A stretch of DNA of 64,000 nt, taken from Candidatus Rhodoferax randersensis. Its GTDB lineage: Bacteria; Pseudomonadota; Gammaproteobacteria; Burkholderiales; Burkholderiaceae_C. Shown piece after piece: positions 43,731 to 54,073 of the stretch. The notes beneath the pieces are model-generated. The model saw only the letters and a list, made by a program, of their open reading frames with translations, did no database searches and had not been told where the DNA came from. The first letter of the stretch is position 1, and every line of letters begins with the position of its first letter. Location: assembly GCA_016718155.1 (NCBI GenBank), contig JADKEH010000006.1, positions 301,337 to 365,336 of the forward strand, read 5' to 3'. The translations under genes were made by a program, and so were the position numbers.

Positions 43731-44573
43731 ATGACGATCCACGCTTTCGATGATGCATTGCAACTGACGGCCCAAGGTTCTGGGCAGTACCAGGGTTTGA
43801 CCAGCCCGGCCTGGTGGAACATGGTGGGGCCATTTGGCGGCGTTACCGCTGCGGTGGCGCTGCAGGCTGTTCTGCTGCACCCCGAGCGACTGGGTGACCC
43901 GATCAGTTTGACGGTCAACTATGCCAGCGGTTTGGCGCAAGGTGCGTTTGCGGTGTCGGCCCAACCGGTACGGACCAACCGGTCAACCCAGCACTGGCTG
44001 GTCACGCTGAGCCAGACCGATGCCCAGGGTGCGAGCGCGGTGGTGTTGACGGCCACCGCCATCACTGCGGTGCGGCGCGACACCTGGAGCGCCAATGACC
44101 TGCCCATGCCCCAGGTGCCACCACCTGAGGGCCTGGCGCGCACGCTGCCGCCGTCGGGTACGGTGGAGTGGCTCAGGCGCTATGACATGCGCCTCGTCAG
44201 CGGGCCGATTCCGTCGCGTTGGGACGGCGGCGCGGCCAGCCCGGACCCGGCGCTGGCCAGCCTGAGCCAGTTGTGGGTGCGGGACGACCCGGCGCGCACG
44301 CTGGACTTTGCCGCCCTGGCGGCGATGGCCGACGTGTTCTTTCCACGCATCTGGTTGCGTCGCGCCGTGATGGTGCCGGTGGGCACGGTATCGCTGACGG
44401 TGTATTTCCATGCCACGACCGCGCAACTGCAAGAGACCGGCACCGGCTATCTGCTGGGGCAGGCGCGCGGACAGGCTTTTTGCAACGGCTACTTTGACCA
44501 AGCCGGGCAGTTGTGGAGCGCAGCCGGCCACCTGCTGGCGACCACGCACCAATTGGTCTATTACAAAGAATAG
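43731..44573 (+). CDS. TesB-like acyl-CoA thioesterase family protein
   Basis: The 280-residue protein has a double-hotdog thioesterase pattern: WWNMVGPFGGVTAAVALQAV at the N-terminal hotdog helix, TVNYASGLAQGAFAVSAQPV, and a C-terminal hotdog with VPVGTVSLTVYFHATTAQLQ. This matches the TesB-like acyl-CoA thioesterase (Acot8/TesB_C) arrangement. It would release free fatty acids or drain stalled acyl-CoA, which fits the preceding beta-oxidation genes. It is 39 bp downstream of the hydrolase. After it, to 44700, only a degenerate REP-B-like stretch is seen. Confidence 0.85.
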   Translation: MTIHAFDDALQLTAQGSGQYQGLTSPAWWNMVGPFGGVTAAVALQAVLLHPERLGDPISLTVNYASGLAQGAFAVSAQPVRTNRSTQHWLVTLSQTDAQGASAVVLTATAITAVRRDTWSANDLPMPQVPPPEGLARTLPPSGTVEWLRRYDMRLVSGPIPSRWDGGAASPDPALASLSQLWVRDDPARTLDFAALAAMADVFFPRIWLRRAVMVPVGTVSLTVYFHATTAQLQETGTGYLLGQARGQAFCNGYFDQAGQLWSAAGHLLATTHQLVYYKE

Positions 44574-44700
44574 GGTGCCGTTGCCATGGCCTGCAGTCTC
44601 GTGATGACCTCGCTGGGCAGGCAGGCCTGCATGTGTCAAGTACTCCCAGGCTGCCATCGTCTTGACCCACTTGGCTGCTCCGGGGTCAAACAAACCTTGC

Positions 44701-46859
44701 CTAGTGCGGGGTGAATGCTTGGCTTTGGGGCGCCTGTGTCTCTTGTTCCGGGGGGGTTTGCTCCCACAAAGCGGGTAAGGTTGCGTAATAGGGTTGGGGG
44801 TTGCGGTGCCCAGCCCGCCGAGCTTCGGCCCCAGCGTCAAACTGCCGCGAAAATCCCATCCAAACTGAAAACTTTTGTCCGCCAGCCATTGCCGGTCGTC
44901 CATCAGCAGTCTTGGCCACCTGCCGTCCGTGTGCTGGGCGGCAACACGCCGTAAGTTTGCGCCAGCGTATGCCCGGAACACCATCACTGGAGGGCGGCGT
45001 GATCAGCTGGCCGTTGGGCTCTCGCTGAACATGCCTCGCCAGCTCCTGTGCGCTCTTGCGAATCACCCAGTGCGCTGCGTCGCGGGACAGGCGCACGCGC
45101 TCTGCTTCTGCAGGTTGTAATTCTGGCGGCAGGTTTTCCAACTCTTCGTCCAAAGCACCACGCAATCGGCTGGCAACCACCTGCACGATGAGCATGTAAT
45201 CCTCTTCCTCGGCTTGCGGCAGAGTTTGCAGGGCCTGCTTCGCTTCACGGGCCAAGGCGCTGCGGTCGGTGAACACCTGAATGTCTTCGGTGTAGGCATC
45301 GCCCGTGGTCAGCTCGGTGTGCCGCCTTTTCCTGACGGGTTCAGGCCCAGCGTGGGCAGTCCTCGGTATGTCCAGCCGCGTGCCACCGGGAGAGTCGGCA
45401 TGTCGTTCAGCTCCGGTTTGTTTCAGCTGGCCAATGCGCAGGTTGCGCGTGCGCAGCGACTCGCCATCGCCACAGCGGTTTTCGTTGGGGGGGCGTGGGG
45501 CGGTGCGGTTCACTTCGTCGAGGCAAAGCCCCCGGGTGCGCCATCCCAGGTGGCGTCTGTGCCTGTGCCCACGTCTGTGCTGCCATCAACCCCGTTGTTG
45601 AACAGCGAACCCTGTGGCCCCAAGCCATCCGCGTGTCCACTGGCAAGCGGCAGTGCAGCGCGCTCTGGCGCATCCGGTATCGCCATATCAAACGCCACCG
45701 GCTCCTGCTCGGTGGGGCGGTTGCTGTACACCACTGCGCCGGACACGGTTTGCAGGGTGAGCAGCTTTTCGGTCTGCCCTTCGAGCTGGCTTTTTACTTC
45801 GGTGCTGGCCTTACGGGGATTCACCGGCCTGGCCTGCGCTTGCCTGGCGGTGTTCGTCGGCGTCCGGGGTTTGCCAAAGGCATTGCGCACAGGCCGCGCA
45901 ACCCGCATCACCCGGCCAATGAACTGCATGGCAAAGTCGGCATCGTTCACCGGCTTGGTACTGGCCAGCACAAAGGCGCGCGGCGCATCAAAGCCGGTGC
46001 CAGCGTTGCGACCAGCAGCTTGGTGCTGTCGTTGGCAATGCGGCCAAGGGGTGGGCGTCGGGCTGTGGCGGCCAATGGCATCGGCAGGCACGCCGCACAG
46101 ACGCATCAGATCGTCCGCCGCTTCGTCTACGGTTTTGTCTCCGTTGGCTACTTGCACCAGCAGCAAGGGCGTGAGCGCAATGCCCGCGGCGGTCAGAGCT
46201 TGCTGAATTTTGAGGTTGCGCCGCCATGCCTGGCGCAGCACGGTGCGACGAAGGTCGGTAATGTGCGCCATGGCGTTGCCCAGGCTGTAGACCACCGCCT
46301 CAATGTACTTCTTGTTCAAGCGCGCCTGCACCACCTCGTCGCGGCTGGCGGCAAAGCTCACCTGTGCGCTGTAACCCGCGTGAACCAAAAATTCGTTGAG
46401 CCGGTCGTCTTTGGGCGTTGCGGTCGCCATCACCAAATAGTCGGCGGCCAGCCAGTGGGCGAACTTGCCAAATTCGGTGCCTTTGTCCAATGTGCGCCCA
46501 CAGCACTGGGGGGGGCAACGGGGTTGGTCCCTCCGCGTCCCCTGCACGGGCCGGCACCCTGCGCGGAGCACATGCGCTCCTGGTTGCGGCCGGGCACCTG
46601 GCCGGGGCTTGGCGCGTCTTCGGTTTGCTGCCCAGCGTGACAGGGCACAAACCAAAACCACAACACAGCTGCCCTCACGCTCAGCACTGGCTGATGACAA
46701 AGTCTTGCCCGAACCGGTGGGCGCGCGCAGCAAGCACGGCGGCGAAGGCTGGCGCAGCAGCGCCCGGGTTATGCCGCTGATCAAATCACTCTGAAAGCGC
46801 TCGGGCTGCACCGCGCTGCTTTGCGCTGCCATGGAGATGGTTTGCAAGGGCGCGTTCAT
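44701..46859 (-). pseudogene. Degenerate SF2 (type III restriction/DEAD-like) helicase, frameshifted in several places
   Basis: Reading from the ATG at 46859 (MNAPLQTISMAAQSSAVQPE), a Walker A LLRAPTGSGKT (about 45-55) is in frame, then frame changes scramble the next 80 residues before a helicase segment resumes (LAADYLVMATATPKDDRLNEF). Motif VI follows (AMQFIGRVMRVARP). A further frame change at about 45510 leads into a C-terminal piece (TEDIQVFTDRSALAREAKQAL) ending at 44701. The intact ancestor would be about 700 or more residues. At least two frameshifts make it a pseudogene unless the assembly is wrong. Confidence 0.7.
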
Positions 46860-47206
46860 GCGCTGGCTCCTTGGCCGCCGCGCACCTGACCTTTGAGCAG
46901 CGCATCGGCAATCGAATAGGTGTTGGCCTCCACGCCGCGTGCCAAGGGCGGCAGGCTTTGGGCGGGGGCAGAACACCGCCAGCCAGGCCGTGCTGCGCAG
47001 GCAGAGCGGCCAATGCATCGAGTGCTTCAGGCGTGGCCGCATGGCAAATAGCGGTCAACCAGTCGCCACCAATTGCTATAATTTATATAGCTGCTTGCGC
47101 AAGTTCCACAGGTGCTACAGCCGTATTTTGCATTGAAATGAGGGTGGTGACGTGCTCTGGGGTGGCTTCAAACGCCACGTCGGCCGCTTCGATCTTGTCG
47201 AGTTAA
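46856..47206 (-). pseudogene. Decayed small gene upstream of the helicase pseudogene
   Basis: Three fragments in different frames read ADVAFEATPEHVTTLISMQ, IGGDWLTAICHAATPEALDA and GVEANTYSIADALLKGQVR. The last ends in a TGA that overlaps the helicase ATG by 4 bp, so the two genes were once coupled. A stop (TATATAA) and frame changes break it. I do not recognise the family; an operon partner of the helicase is inferred from the overlap. Confidence 0.45.
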
Positions 47207-47724
47207 AGCTACGCAACCTCCCCGCCCTGCGCCACGCTGTACGGAGTCTCTCTGGCCGGGGCATAGGGTCGTCTGGCTGAGTTTGGCAAGCCGGTGGGTC
47301 AGGGCTTGTCAGCAGGCCTTTTCAGCGAGCTTGGTTTGGCGAATTGAAGGCACGATACCAACACCTGCTCCGCCTGGCTGTGGCTTGCAGTCCAGCGCGC
47401 GACGGGGGGCTTTGCCGCGGCGCGCGGCTCCGGCGGCCCTGTGGGGAGTCTTCCAGTAACGCTTTGCTGTACCAAGCTTTCTAGAACAGCCCAACACGGC
47501 ACGGCGCGGGCGGGGTCGTCCACCACAACGGCCGCTGCCCCGCCTGAGCCAACAATCCAATCGGGCAGCGACAGATTTGTGCGGGCCGGCGAGGGCGGGT
47601 GGCCCTCCTGGCGCCAATGGCGCGGCATTTTCTACCGACGTGTTGTTGCTCGGCCTTGCGCATCGAAACCCGGTACGCTCGCGCGGCGACGGCCTCATTG
47701 CCACGTGGCTTTGCTCCTTTCCAT
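47207..47724. other. Probable decayed coding DNA, no supported gene
   Basis: The 518-bp G+C-rich gap has short ORFs on both strands with no recognised motif, no ribosome site and no conserved start. It lies between the decayed helicase locus and a REP-B repeat and may be the remainder of the same lost locus. Confidence 0.35.
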
Positions 47725-47809
47725 GAACCGGTCGTCATTGCGAACGAAGTGAAGCAATCCATTGCTCCAAAATACATGGATCGCCACGGCCTGCGACCTC
47801 GCGATGACG
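47725..47809. repeat. REP-B repeat before the enoyl-CoA hydratase gene
   Basis: The unit begins gaaccggtcgtcattgcg and ends tcgcgatgacg. It matches the repeat at 32262-32350 over about 80 bp with a handful of differences. The copy lies 40 bp before the ATG of the hydratase gene. Confidence 0.75.
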
Positions 47810-47849
47810 AATGACGCGGTGACGAACACCCAACCCAAGGATAGAAACC

Positions 47850-48613
47850 ATGAATGAAATACTGAGTGACAACGCCGCCGGCGTGATGACCATCACGCTC
47901 AACCGGGTGGACAAGAAGAACGCCATCACCGCGGCGATGTATGGCGCCCTGGCCGATGCGATGGCGAACGCCGAGGCCGACAGCAGTGTGCGCGCGATCG
48001 TGCTGCAGGGGCATGAAACCGTGTTCTGCGCTGGCAACGACATTGCTGACTTCCTGAACAACCCGCCCGCCACGCCGGATTCGCCGGTGTTCCGCTTTTG
48101 CGTGCCATCAGTACGTGCGGCAAGCCGCTGTTGGCGGGGGTGTGTGGTCCGGCGGTCGGGATTGGCACCACGCTGCTGTTTCATTGCGACCTGGTGTACG
48201 CCGGCGACAACGCCGCGTTCTCGATGCCGTTTGTGAACCTGGGGTTGTGTCCGGAGGCCGCGTCGAGCATTTTGGCGCCGCAACTGATGGGCTACCAGCG
48301 CGCGGCGGCAGCCCTTCTGCTGGGCGAGCCCTTCATGGCCGAGGCCGCACTGGAGATGGGGCTGATCAGCCGCATTGTGCCGCCCGGTGAAGTCAATGCA
48401 TTGGTGCAGCAGCAGGCACGCAAGTTGGCCAGCAAACCACTGAGTTCCTTGATTGCAACCAAGCGCTTGATGAAGCAGGGCCAGGCCGAGGCCATCGCCC
48501 AGCGCATCGCCGAGGAGGGCGCCGTCTTTGGCCGCATGCTGAGCGAGCCCGCCGCGCGCGAGGCGTTTGGCGCCTTCGTCGAGAAGCGCAAGCCGGACTT
48601 CTCGGGCGTCTAG
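47850..48613 (+). CDS. Enoyl-CoA hydratase/isomerase family, one-base frameshift
   Basis: Crotonase-fold proteins hydrate or isomerise enoyl-CoA. Frame 1 gives MNEILSDNAAGVMTITLNR and the CAGNDIADFL oxyanion segment; frame 2 continues LLAGVCGPAVGIGTTLLFHC, LVYAGDNAAFSMPFVNLG and the C-terminal helix. The frames join if one T is restored in the four-T tract at 48096-48099. The joined protein would be about 254 residues, normal for the family. It would fit as the stand-alone hydratase for the beta-oxidation cluster 3 kb upstream, now separated from it by the helicase remnants. Confidence 0.85.
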
Positions 48614-51207
48614 CGCCCGGTCTGTGACTGCGCAAACAGCTCAAATTGGTCGGCAGGCAAGGGTTTGCTGAAGAAGTAGCCCTGCACTTCGTCGCAACCC
48701 TGCTCGCGCAGGAAGGCCAGTTGCCCGGCGGTCTCCACGCCTTCGGCGATGGTTTGCAGGCCCAGACTCTTGGCCATCTGGATGATGGCGGCGACGATGG
48801 CCCGGTCTTCCGCATCGGTACTGATGTCGCGCACGAAGGACTGATCGATCTTGAGCTTGTAGATCTTGAACTTCTTGAGGTGCGCCAACGATGAATAGCC
48901 GGTGCCGAAATCGTCGATCGACATGCGCACGCCACGTTCATGCAACTGGTTCATCACGGCAATTGCACCCTGCGGGTCGTGCACGGCGACGCCCTCGGTC
49001 AACTCCAGCTCCAGGTATTCCGGTGGCAGACCTTCCTCTTCCAGAATGCGGGTCACCAGGGCGGGCAGATCCGGGTGGCGGAACTGAACCGCGGACAGGT
49101 TCACCGCCATCACCAACGGCGCCATGCCATCCTGAATCCAGAATCGCGCCTGCCGCGCCGCGTGCCGCAGCACCCACTCGCCGATGGGCAGGATCAGACC
49201 GCTGTCTTCGGCAGCCGGGATGAATTCGGCTGGCGGGACCGGTCCAAGCTCCGGGTGGGTCCAGCGCAGCAGGGCCTCGGCCCCGACGATGCGTCCATCC
49301 TGCAGCGAGACCTGCGGTTGAAAGTGCAAGCGCAACTGGTCGTGCTCCAGCGCCTGGCGCAGCGCATTGACCAGTTGCAGATGGCGCGTCGAGCGGGCCT
49401 GCATTTCCGCGGTGTAAAAGCAGTAGCCATGACGACCCTCCTTCTTGACGCGGTACATGGCGGCATCGGCGTTCTTGAACAGAGTCTCCAGATCCGTTCC
49501 ATCATTGGGGTACAGCGCGATCCCGATCGAGCCCGTGACATTCAAGTCATAGGGCTCGATCCGATAGGGCTCGGCGATGATATCGAGCAGCTTCTGGGCC
49601 AACTGCGCGCTGGTTTGCGCATCCAGCCCGTGGAACAGGAAGATGAACTCATCGCCCCCCATGCGCGACACCGTGTCCTCTTCGCGCAGGATCAGCCGTA
49701 GCCGTCTGGCCACCTCAACCAGCAGCGCATCGCCGACACTGTGTCCCAGGCTGTCGTTGATGTCCTTGAAGTGATCGAGATCGAGAAACATCAAGGCGAC
49801 CGAGTCGCGGTTGCGTTGCGCCAGGCTGATCGCGTATTTGGCGCGATCATCCAACTGGGCGCGGTTGGGCAGGCCGGTGAGCGCATCGAAGTGGGCCAGG
49901 TATTGGATGCGCTGCTCGGACTGTTTGCGCTCGGTGATGTCGCGCGTGATGCCCAGCAGCATGGTTATCTCGCCGCTGTCACTCGGCATGGGCGCGGCGT
50001 GGGTCTCAAGCCAGCGATGCGTGCCCTGTAGCCCGGTAATTTCAAACTCGAGCCGCCCGGTTTCGCCACCCATGACGCGCCGGTGCAGGGCGGCAAAACT
50101 GGCGCGGTGTTCGGGCAGGATGAAGCTGCTCAGCCTGTGTTGGCGCGCTTGCTCAAGGGACTGGGCTTCCAGCATGGCCAGGCCCGCCGCGTTCATCTCC
50201 AGCAGCTCGCCATCGTGGCCAACCAGTTTGATGCATTCGGGTTCGGTTTCGATGATGGTGTGCAACCTTCGCTCGCGTTCGCGCAAGGCCTGTTCGGCCT
50301 GCCTGCGCTGGGCGTCGGTGCGGGCCAGATTGACCTGCGTCGCGGACAGCCATCCCAGCACGCTGTTCTCCATGCCGCTGGCAACAGGAATGGCTTGCGA
50401 AAAATCGCCGCTGCCCAGGCGCTGGATGCGTTGCTGCAGCTCGTCAACCGGGCCGCCCAGGATGGTTTGCAGCGCCCGGCGGGCACGCCACAACAGGATC
50501 ACCAGCAACAGCCCCAGCAACCCGAACACACCGCGCAGGTAACCGGCCTGTTGTTCGGCCGCCTGCACTGCCAGCCGCGTGCGTTGGTCGATCAGGGCGA
50601 GAACGTCATGAATCGGGCGCATGATGTCGGCCTTGGCCCGGTGGTAGGCGCTGTCGTGCAGCAGGCGCGTGGCGTCGGCCCGCGCGGCGCCGGCGCCGTC
50701 CGGGGCGGCGGTCTCGATCAATGCCATCGCCGCCAGCTCGGTGCGTGCAAGGGCATCGGAATGGGCTTTGGCCTGTGCCAGTTTGCTGAGTTCTTCAGGG
50801 GAAAACCCGGCGCGACGCATCAGCTCCAGCAGCGCCATGGTTTCTTGTGGGGCACGGGGCGGCTGCTCGTCGTCCAGCACCAGATCCCAATAGACGTTTT
50901 GTTGGTGAACGTGCCGCGGTTTTTTGCCGTCGCGAATGTCCAGAATGTCCTGGTAGTGGCGTTTGAAGCGGGGCTCGCCGGTCACCACATAGGTGCGCGC
51001 CATGCGGGTCAGGTCGTCGGAAGACTGGCGCAATTCGTCCGACAGCAGAAAAGCCAGTTGGCGTGACTCGTTGGCGCGATCAATCAGCTTCTCGGATTGC
51101 ACATAGACCGTAAAGCTGATCGCCAGGCAGACAAACCCTGCCAGCGTTGCCCACAGGTAGCGCGAAAAGCTGGTGAGATGCAGAGTAGGGGCTGGAGGTT
51201 TTTCCAC
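48610..51207 (-). CDS. Membrane-bound GGDEF-EAL (diguanylate cyclase / phosphodiesterase) protein with PAS domain
   Basis: This is a cyclic-di-GMP enzyme. Coordinates use the GTG at 51207, 14 residues before the first membrane helix; TTG or ATG starts up to 51414 and 51405 are possible, adding a non-native looking segment. Two helices near 15-36 and 222-243 flank a periplasmic region. A HAMP-like linker and a PAS domain follow. Both output motifs are intact: SRMGGDEFIFLF and GAEALLRW, with FQPQV, DDFGTGYSS and LTEGV. Either or both activities are possible. It is divergent from an SDR gene. Confidence 0.9.
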   Translation of the reverse strand: MEKPPAPTLHLTSFSRYLWATLAGFVCLAISFTVYVQSEKLIDRANESRQLAFLLSDELRQSSDDLTRMARTYVVTGEPRFKRHYQDILDIRDGKKPRHVHQQNVYWDLVLDDEQPPRAPQETMALLELMRRAGFSPEELSKLAQAKAHSDALARTELAAMALIETAAPDGAGAARADATRLLHDSAYHRAKADIMRPIHDVLALIDQRTRLAVQAAEQQAGYLRGVFGLLGLLLVILLWRARRALQTILGGPVDELQQRIQRLGSGDFSQAIPVASGMENSVLGWLSATQVNLARTDAQRRQAEQALRERERRLHTIIETEPECIKLVGHDGELLEMNAAGLAMLEAQSLEQARQHRLSSFILPEHRASFAALHRRVMGGETGRLEFEITGLQGTHRWLETHAAPMPSDSGEITMLLGITRDITERKQSEQRIQYLAHFDALTGLPNRAQLDDRAKYAISLAQRNRDSVALMFLDLDHFKDINDSLGHSVGDALLVEVARRLRLILREEDTVSRMGGDEFIFLFHGLDAQTSAQLAQKLLDIIAEPYRIEPYDLNVTGSIGIALYPNDGTDLETLFKNADAAMYRVKKEGRHGYCFYTAEMQARSTRHLQLVNALRQALEHDQLRLHFQPQVSLQDGRIVGAEALLRWTHPELGPVPPAEFIPAAEDSGLILPIGEWVLRHAARQARFWIQDGMAPLVMAVNLSAVQFRHPDLPALVTRILEEEGLPPEYLELELTEGVAVHDPQGAIAVMNQLHERGVRMSIDDFGTGYSSLAHLKKFKIYKLKIDQSFVRDISTDAEDRAIVAAIIQMAKSLGLQTIAEGVETAGQLAFLREQGCDEVQGYFFSKPLPADQFELFAQSQTGR

Positions 51208-51453
51208 GGTCTGCGCATCATGCCAAACTATTCTGGTGTCGTGGTGAGCTTGCACCGGTCTCTGGTGCCCGATCTCCCATTTATGGAGAGCGAGCGCTTG
51301 CCATAAATGAGCTGGTTCGGTAAGCTGCGTCACGAATGCTCGTCTGCGTGAGCCCGTGACCAGCCATGATCCCGGTTTGCGTGCCTCAATCCGGATACTG
51401 ACCATAACCGGCAATGATGTGAAGCTATCTTATTTGTAGCAATTGGAATACCG

Positions 51454-52293
51454 ATGACCCCCACCCGCTCCCTTAAAGACAAGACCTTGTTCATCACCGG
51501 CGCCTCGCGTGGCATTGGCTTGGCGATCGCCAAACGCGCGGCGCGCGATGGCGCCAACATCGTCATCATTGCCAAGACCGCCGAGGCCAACCCCAAGCTG
51601 CCGGGCACCATCTACAGTGCGGCCGCCGAGATCGAGGCGGCGGGCGGGCGGGCGTTGCCACTGGCGGTGGATATTCGCGAGGACCAGGCAGTGTTCGACG
51701 CCGTCGCCAAAGCGGTGCAGACCTTCGGCGGCATCGACATCCTGGTCAACAATGCCAGCGCCATCAGCCTGACCAACACCGAAGCCACGCCGATGAAGCG
51801 CTTCGACTTGATGAACGGCATCAATGCCCGCGGCACTTACCTGTGCACCATGGCCTGTCTGGCCGAACTCAAGAACTCCGCTGCGGCGAACCGAAATCCC
51901 CACATCCTGACCATGTCGCCGCCGCTGTCGATGAAGACGCACTGGTTCCAGAGCCACACCGCTTACACCATGGCCAAGTACGGCATGAGCATGTGCACGC
52001 TGGGCCATGCCGGCGAGTTCAAGCGCTATGGCATCGGCGTCAACAGCCTGTGGCCGCGCACGGCAATAGCCACCGCGGCCATGCAGATGATTCCAGGCAT
52101 CGATCTGGCCCTGTGCCGCAAACCGGAGATCATGGCGGATGCGGCCTACCTGGTGCTCACCAGCGCGAGTTCCACCACGGGCAACTTCTACATTGACGAT
52201 GCGGTGCTGGCCGAGCACGGTGTGACCGATCTTGATCAGTACGCCGTGACGCCGGGCAACCAGAACTTCCTGCCGGACTTTTTTGTCGATTGA
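51454..52293 (+). CDS. SDR-family oxidoreductase, HSDL2-like
   Basis: The 279-residue protein has the short-chain dehydrogenase pattern: TGASRGIG (15-22), LVNNASAISL, the catalytic region with ILTMSPPLSMKTHW, and YTMAKYG (Tyr and Lys). The ILTMSPPLS stretch and AKYGMSMCTLG helix recall HSDL2 and related peroxisomal SDRs. The substrate, possibly a fatty acyl or steroid-like compound, is not shown by the sequence. The cofactor is likely NADP(H), judging from the RGIG loop and a following Lys/Arg pair. Confidence 0.9.
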   Translation: MTPTRSLKDKTLFITGASRGIGLAIAKRAARDGANIVIIAKTAEANPKLPGTIYSAAAEIEAAGGRALPLAVDIREDQAVFDAVAKAVQTFGGIDILVNNASAISLTNTEATPMKRFDLMNGINARGTYLCTMACLAELKNSAAANRNPHILTMSPPLSMKTHWFQSHTAYTMAKYGMSMCTLGHAGEFKRYGIGVNSLWPRTAIATAAMQMIPGIDLALCRKPEIMADAAYLVLTSASSTTGNFYIDDAVLAEHGVTDLDQYAVTPGNQNFLPDFFVD

Positions 52294-52419
52294 CGCTGAT
52301 TGCCGACATCTGACGCCGGTTTGGCACAGTCCGGTCGCATGATCCTCGCCGCACGGTACAGAGCCGGGCACAGTTGGGGTCATGTTTCGGATGTTCACGG
52401 CTTTCTAACGGTGTAGACG

Positions 52420-54057
52420 ATGTTGTTTCATTTCTGGTTGACGATGCGCCCCGCGCCGGATATCTGGCGCTGGCGGCTAGGTATGTTGATGTTGGTGCTG
52501 CTGTCGCTGAGCGCCTGCGCCAGCCTGCCCTCGGAGCGGGCCACCCCGGCCAGCGCCGCCCTGGCGGCGTCGCCCAACACGGCCCTCGGTGCCCTGGCGT
52601 TGCGCGCGGCGAGCCGGGCCGCCGGTGCTGATTCGGCGCTGGCCAGCACCCGTTCGGGCTTGCGTCCCATGCCCGACGCCCACATTGCGTTGGATGCCCG
52701 CATCACCCTGATCCGCCGTGCGCAGGCGTCGCTCGATGTGCAGTACTACCAGGTCGGCAACGATGAGATTGGCCGTCTGTTCTTGCGCGAATTGCGTGAC
52801 GCCGCGCAACGCGGTGTGCGGGTGCGCCTGTTGATCGACGATTTCTACACCCATGGCATGGACCCGCTGTTGTTGGGGCTGGCGGCACATTCCAATGTGG
52901 AAGTGCGCCTGTTCAATCCCTTTGCCAGTGGCCGCACCGGCGCCCTGGGGCGCTTGCTCAACCTGGCGGTCGACTTCAAGCGCCTGAACCACCGCATGCA
53001 CAACAAGATGTTTGTCGCCGACGGCGCCATGGCCATCGTGGGTGGGCGCAACATCGCGGACGGTTACTTCTTTCGCGGCCAGGACAACTTCATCGACTTT
53101 GACGCCTTCATGATTGGCCCGGTGGTCGGGCAGCTCGAAGGTATTTTTGACCGCTACTGGAACAGCCAGCACGTCTACCCGATCGGCACCGTTGCGACCT
53201 CGGTCGACAAGCCCGAGACCTTGCGCGCTCACTTTGACCGGCTGGTTGAGGGCTCGCGCGCCACGCGGCGCGCAGCCCCGGTCGACTCTTATGGCGTGCC
53301 GCCCATGTCCTTGGACATGGAGGAGGGTCTGGAGCGACTGATCTGGGCCGAGACCGAGGCCTTTGCCGATGACCCCAACAAGGTCGGGCGCGGTACCACC
53401 GATGCTGAAGTTGAGGACAGCGCGCTGTATCGTGCCATGCGCGCCTTTCACGAGTCGCGCTCCGAGTTGATGCTGTTCTCTCCTTATTTTGTGCCGGGCA
53501 AGGAAGGCATGGCTGGCTTGAAGATCGCCCGCGATCACAAGATCCCGGTGCGGGTGATAACTAACTCGATGGCCACCACGGACGAGCCACTGGCCAGCTT
53601 GGCCTATGAACGCTACCGCCTCCCGATGCTCAAGCTGGGCATCGAGCTGTATGAGTTGCGGCCCTTGCAGGCGCAGGACCCGAGGGAGTTGCCGGTCGGT
53701 GCCGGGGCCTCGCGCGCGCGCTGGCATGCCAAGATGGCGTTCATCGATCGCAAGACAGTGGTGCTGGGCTCATTGAATCTGGACCGACGCTCGGCCATTA
53801 CCAACACCGAACTGGGCCTTCTGATTCACAGCCCGGTGTTTGCCGAACGCACCCTGCAGTACTTTCGTTCCAGGCGTGAAGCGGACGTGCGTGGCGCCTA
53901 CAAAGTCATCCTCAAACCCGATGGCTTGGGCCTGCAATGGGTGGCACTCAAGGGCGAGGGTCAGTCCGAAGTGCTCGAGGCTGAGCCCGATGTCGACTAC
54001 CTACTGCGCCTGCAACTGCTGTTGTTGTCGCCGTTTGTCTCGGAAGACCTTTTGTAG
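52420..54057 (+). CDS. Phospholipase D-family (cardiolipin synthase-like) lipoprotein
   Basis: Members hydrolyse or transfer phosphatidyl groups. The 545-residue protein starts with a membrane segment and a lipobox LSLSAC (Cys at about 33). Two HKD motifs are complete: HNKMFVADG (His194, Lys196, Asp201) and HAKMAFIDRK (His436, Lys438, Asp443). The GGRNIADGYFFRG stretch follows the first, as in PLD-like outer-membrane proteins. It resembles YmdC-type cardiolipin synthases rather than bacterial PLD toxins. It is convergent with the dioxygenase-like gene, 17 bp away. Confidence 0.9.
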   Translation: MLFHFWLTMRPAPDIWRWRLGMLMLVLLSLSACASLPSERATPASAALAASPNTALGALALRAASRAAGADSALASTRSGLRPMPDAHIALDARITLIRRAQASLDVQYYQVGNDEIGRLFLRELRDAAQRGVRVRLLIDDFYTHGMDPLLLGLAAHSNVEVRLFNPFASGRTGALGRLLNLAVDFKRLNHRMHNKMFVADGAMAIVGGRNIADGYFFRGQDNFIDFDAFMIGPVVGQLEGIFDRYWNSQHVYPIGTVATSVDKPETLRAHFDRLVEGSRATRRAAPVDSYGVPPMSLDMEEGLERLIWAETEAFADDPNKVGRGTTDAEVEDSALYRAMRAFHESRSELMLFSPYFVPGKEGMAGLKIARDHKIPVRVITNSMATTDEPLASLAYERYRLPMLKLGIELYELRPLQAQDPRELPVGAGASRARWHAKMAFIDRKTVVLGSLNLDRRSAITNTELGLLIHSPVFAERTLQYFRSRREADVRGAYKVILKPDGLGLQWVALKGEGQSEVLEAEPDVDYLLRLQLLLLSPFVSEDLL

Positions 54058-54073
54058 GTCAGCCCAGGCCGCC

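Noticed and set aside
44701..46859. Cas3-like or intact restriction helicase
   Set aside because: Only Walker A and motif VI survive, with frame changes in between. No HD domain and no CRISPR array are near.
47299..47704. Arginine-rich ORFs as a methyltransferase remnant
   Set aside because: No methyltransferase motifs (DPPY-like or FxGxG) could be read; composition alone is not enough.
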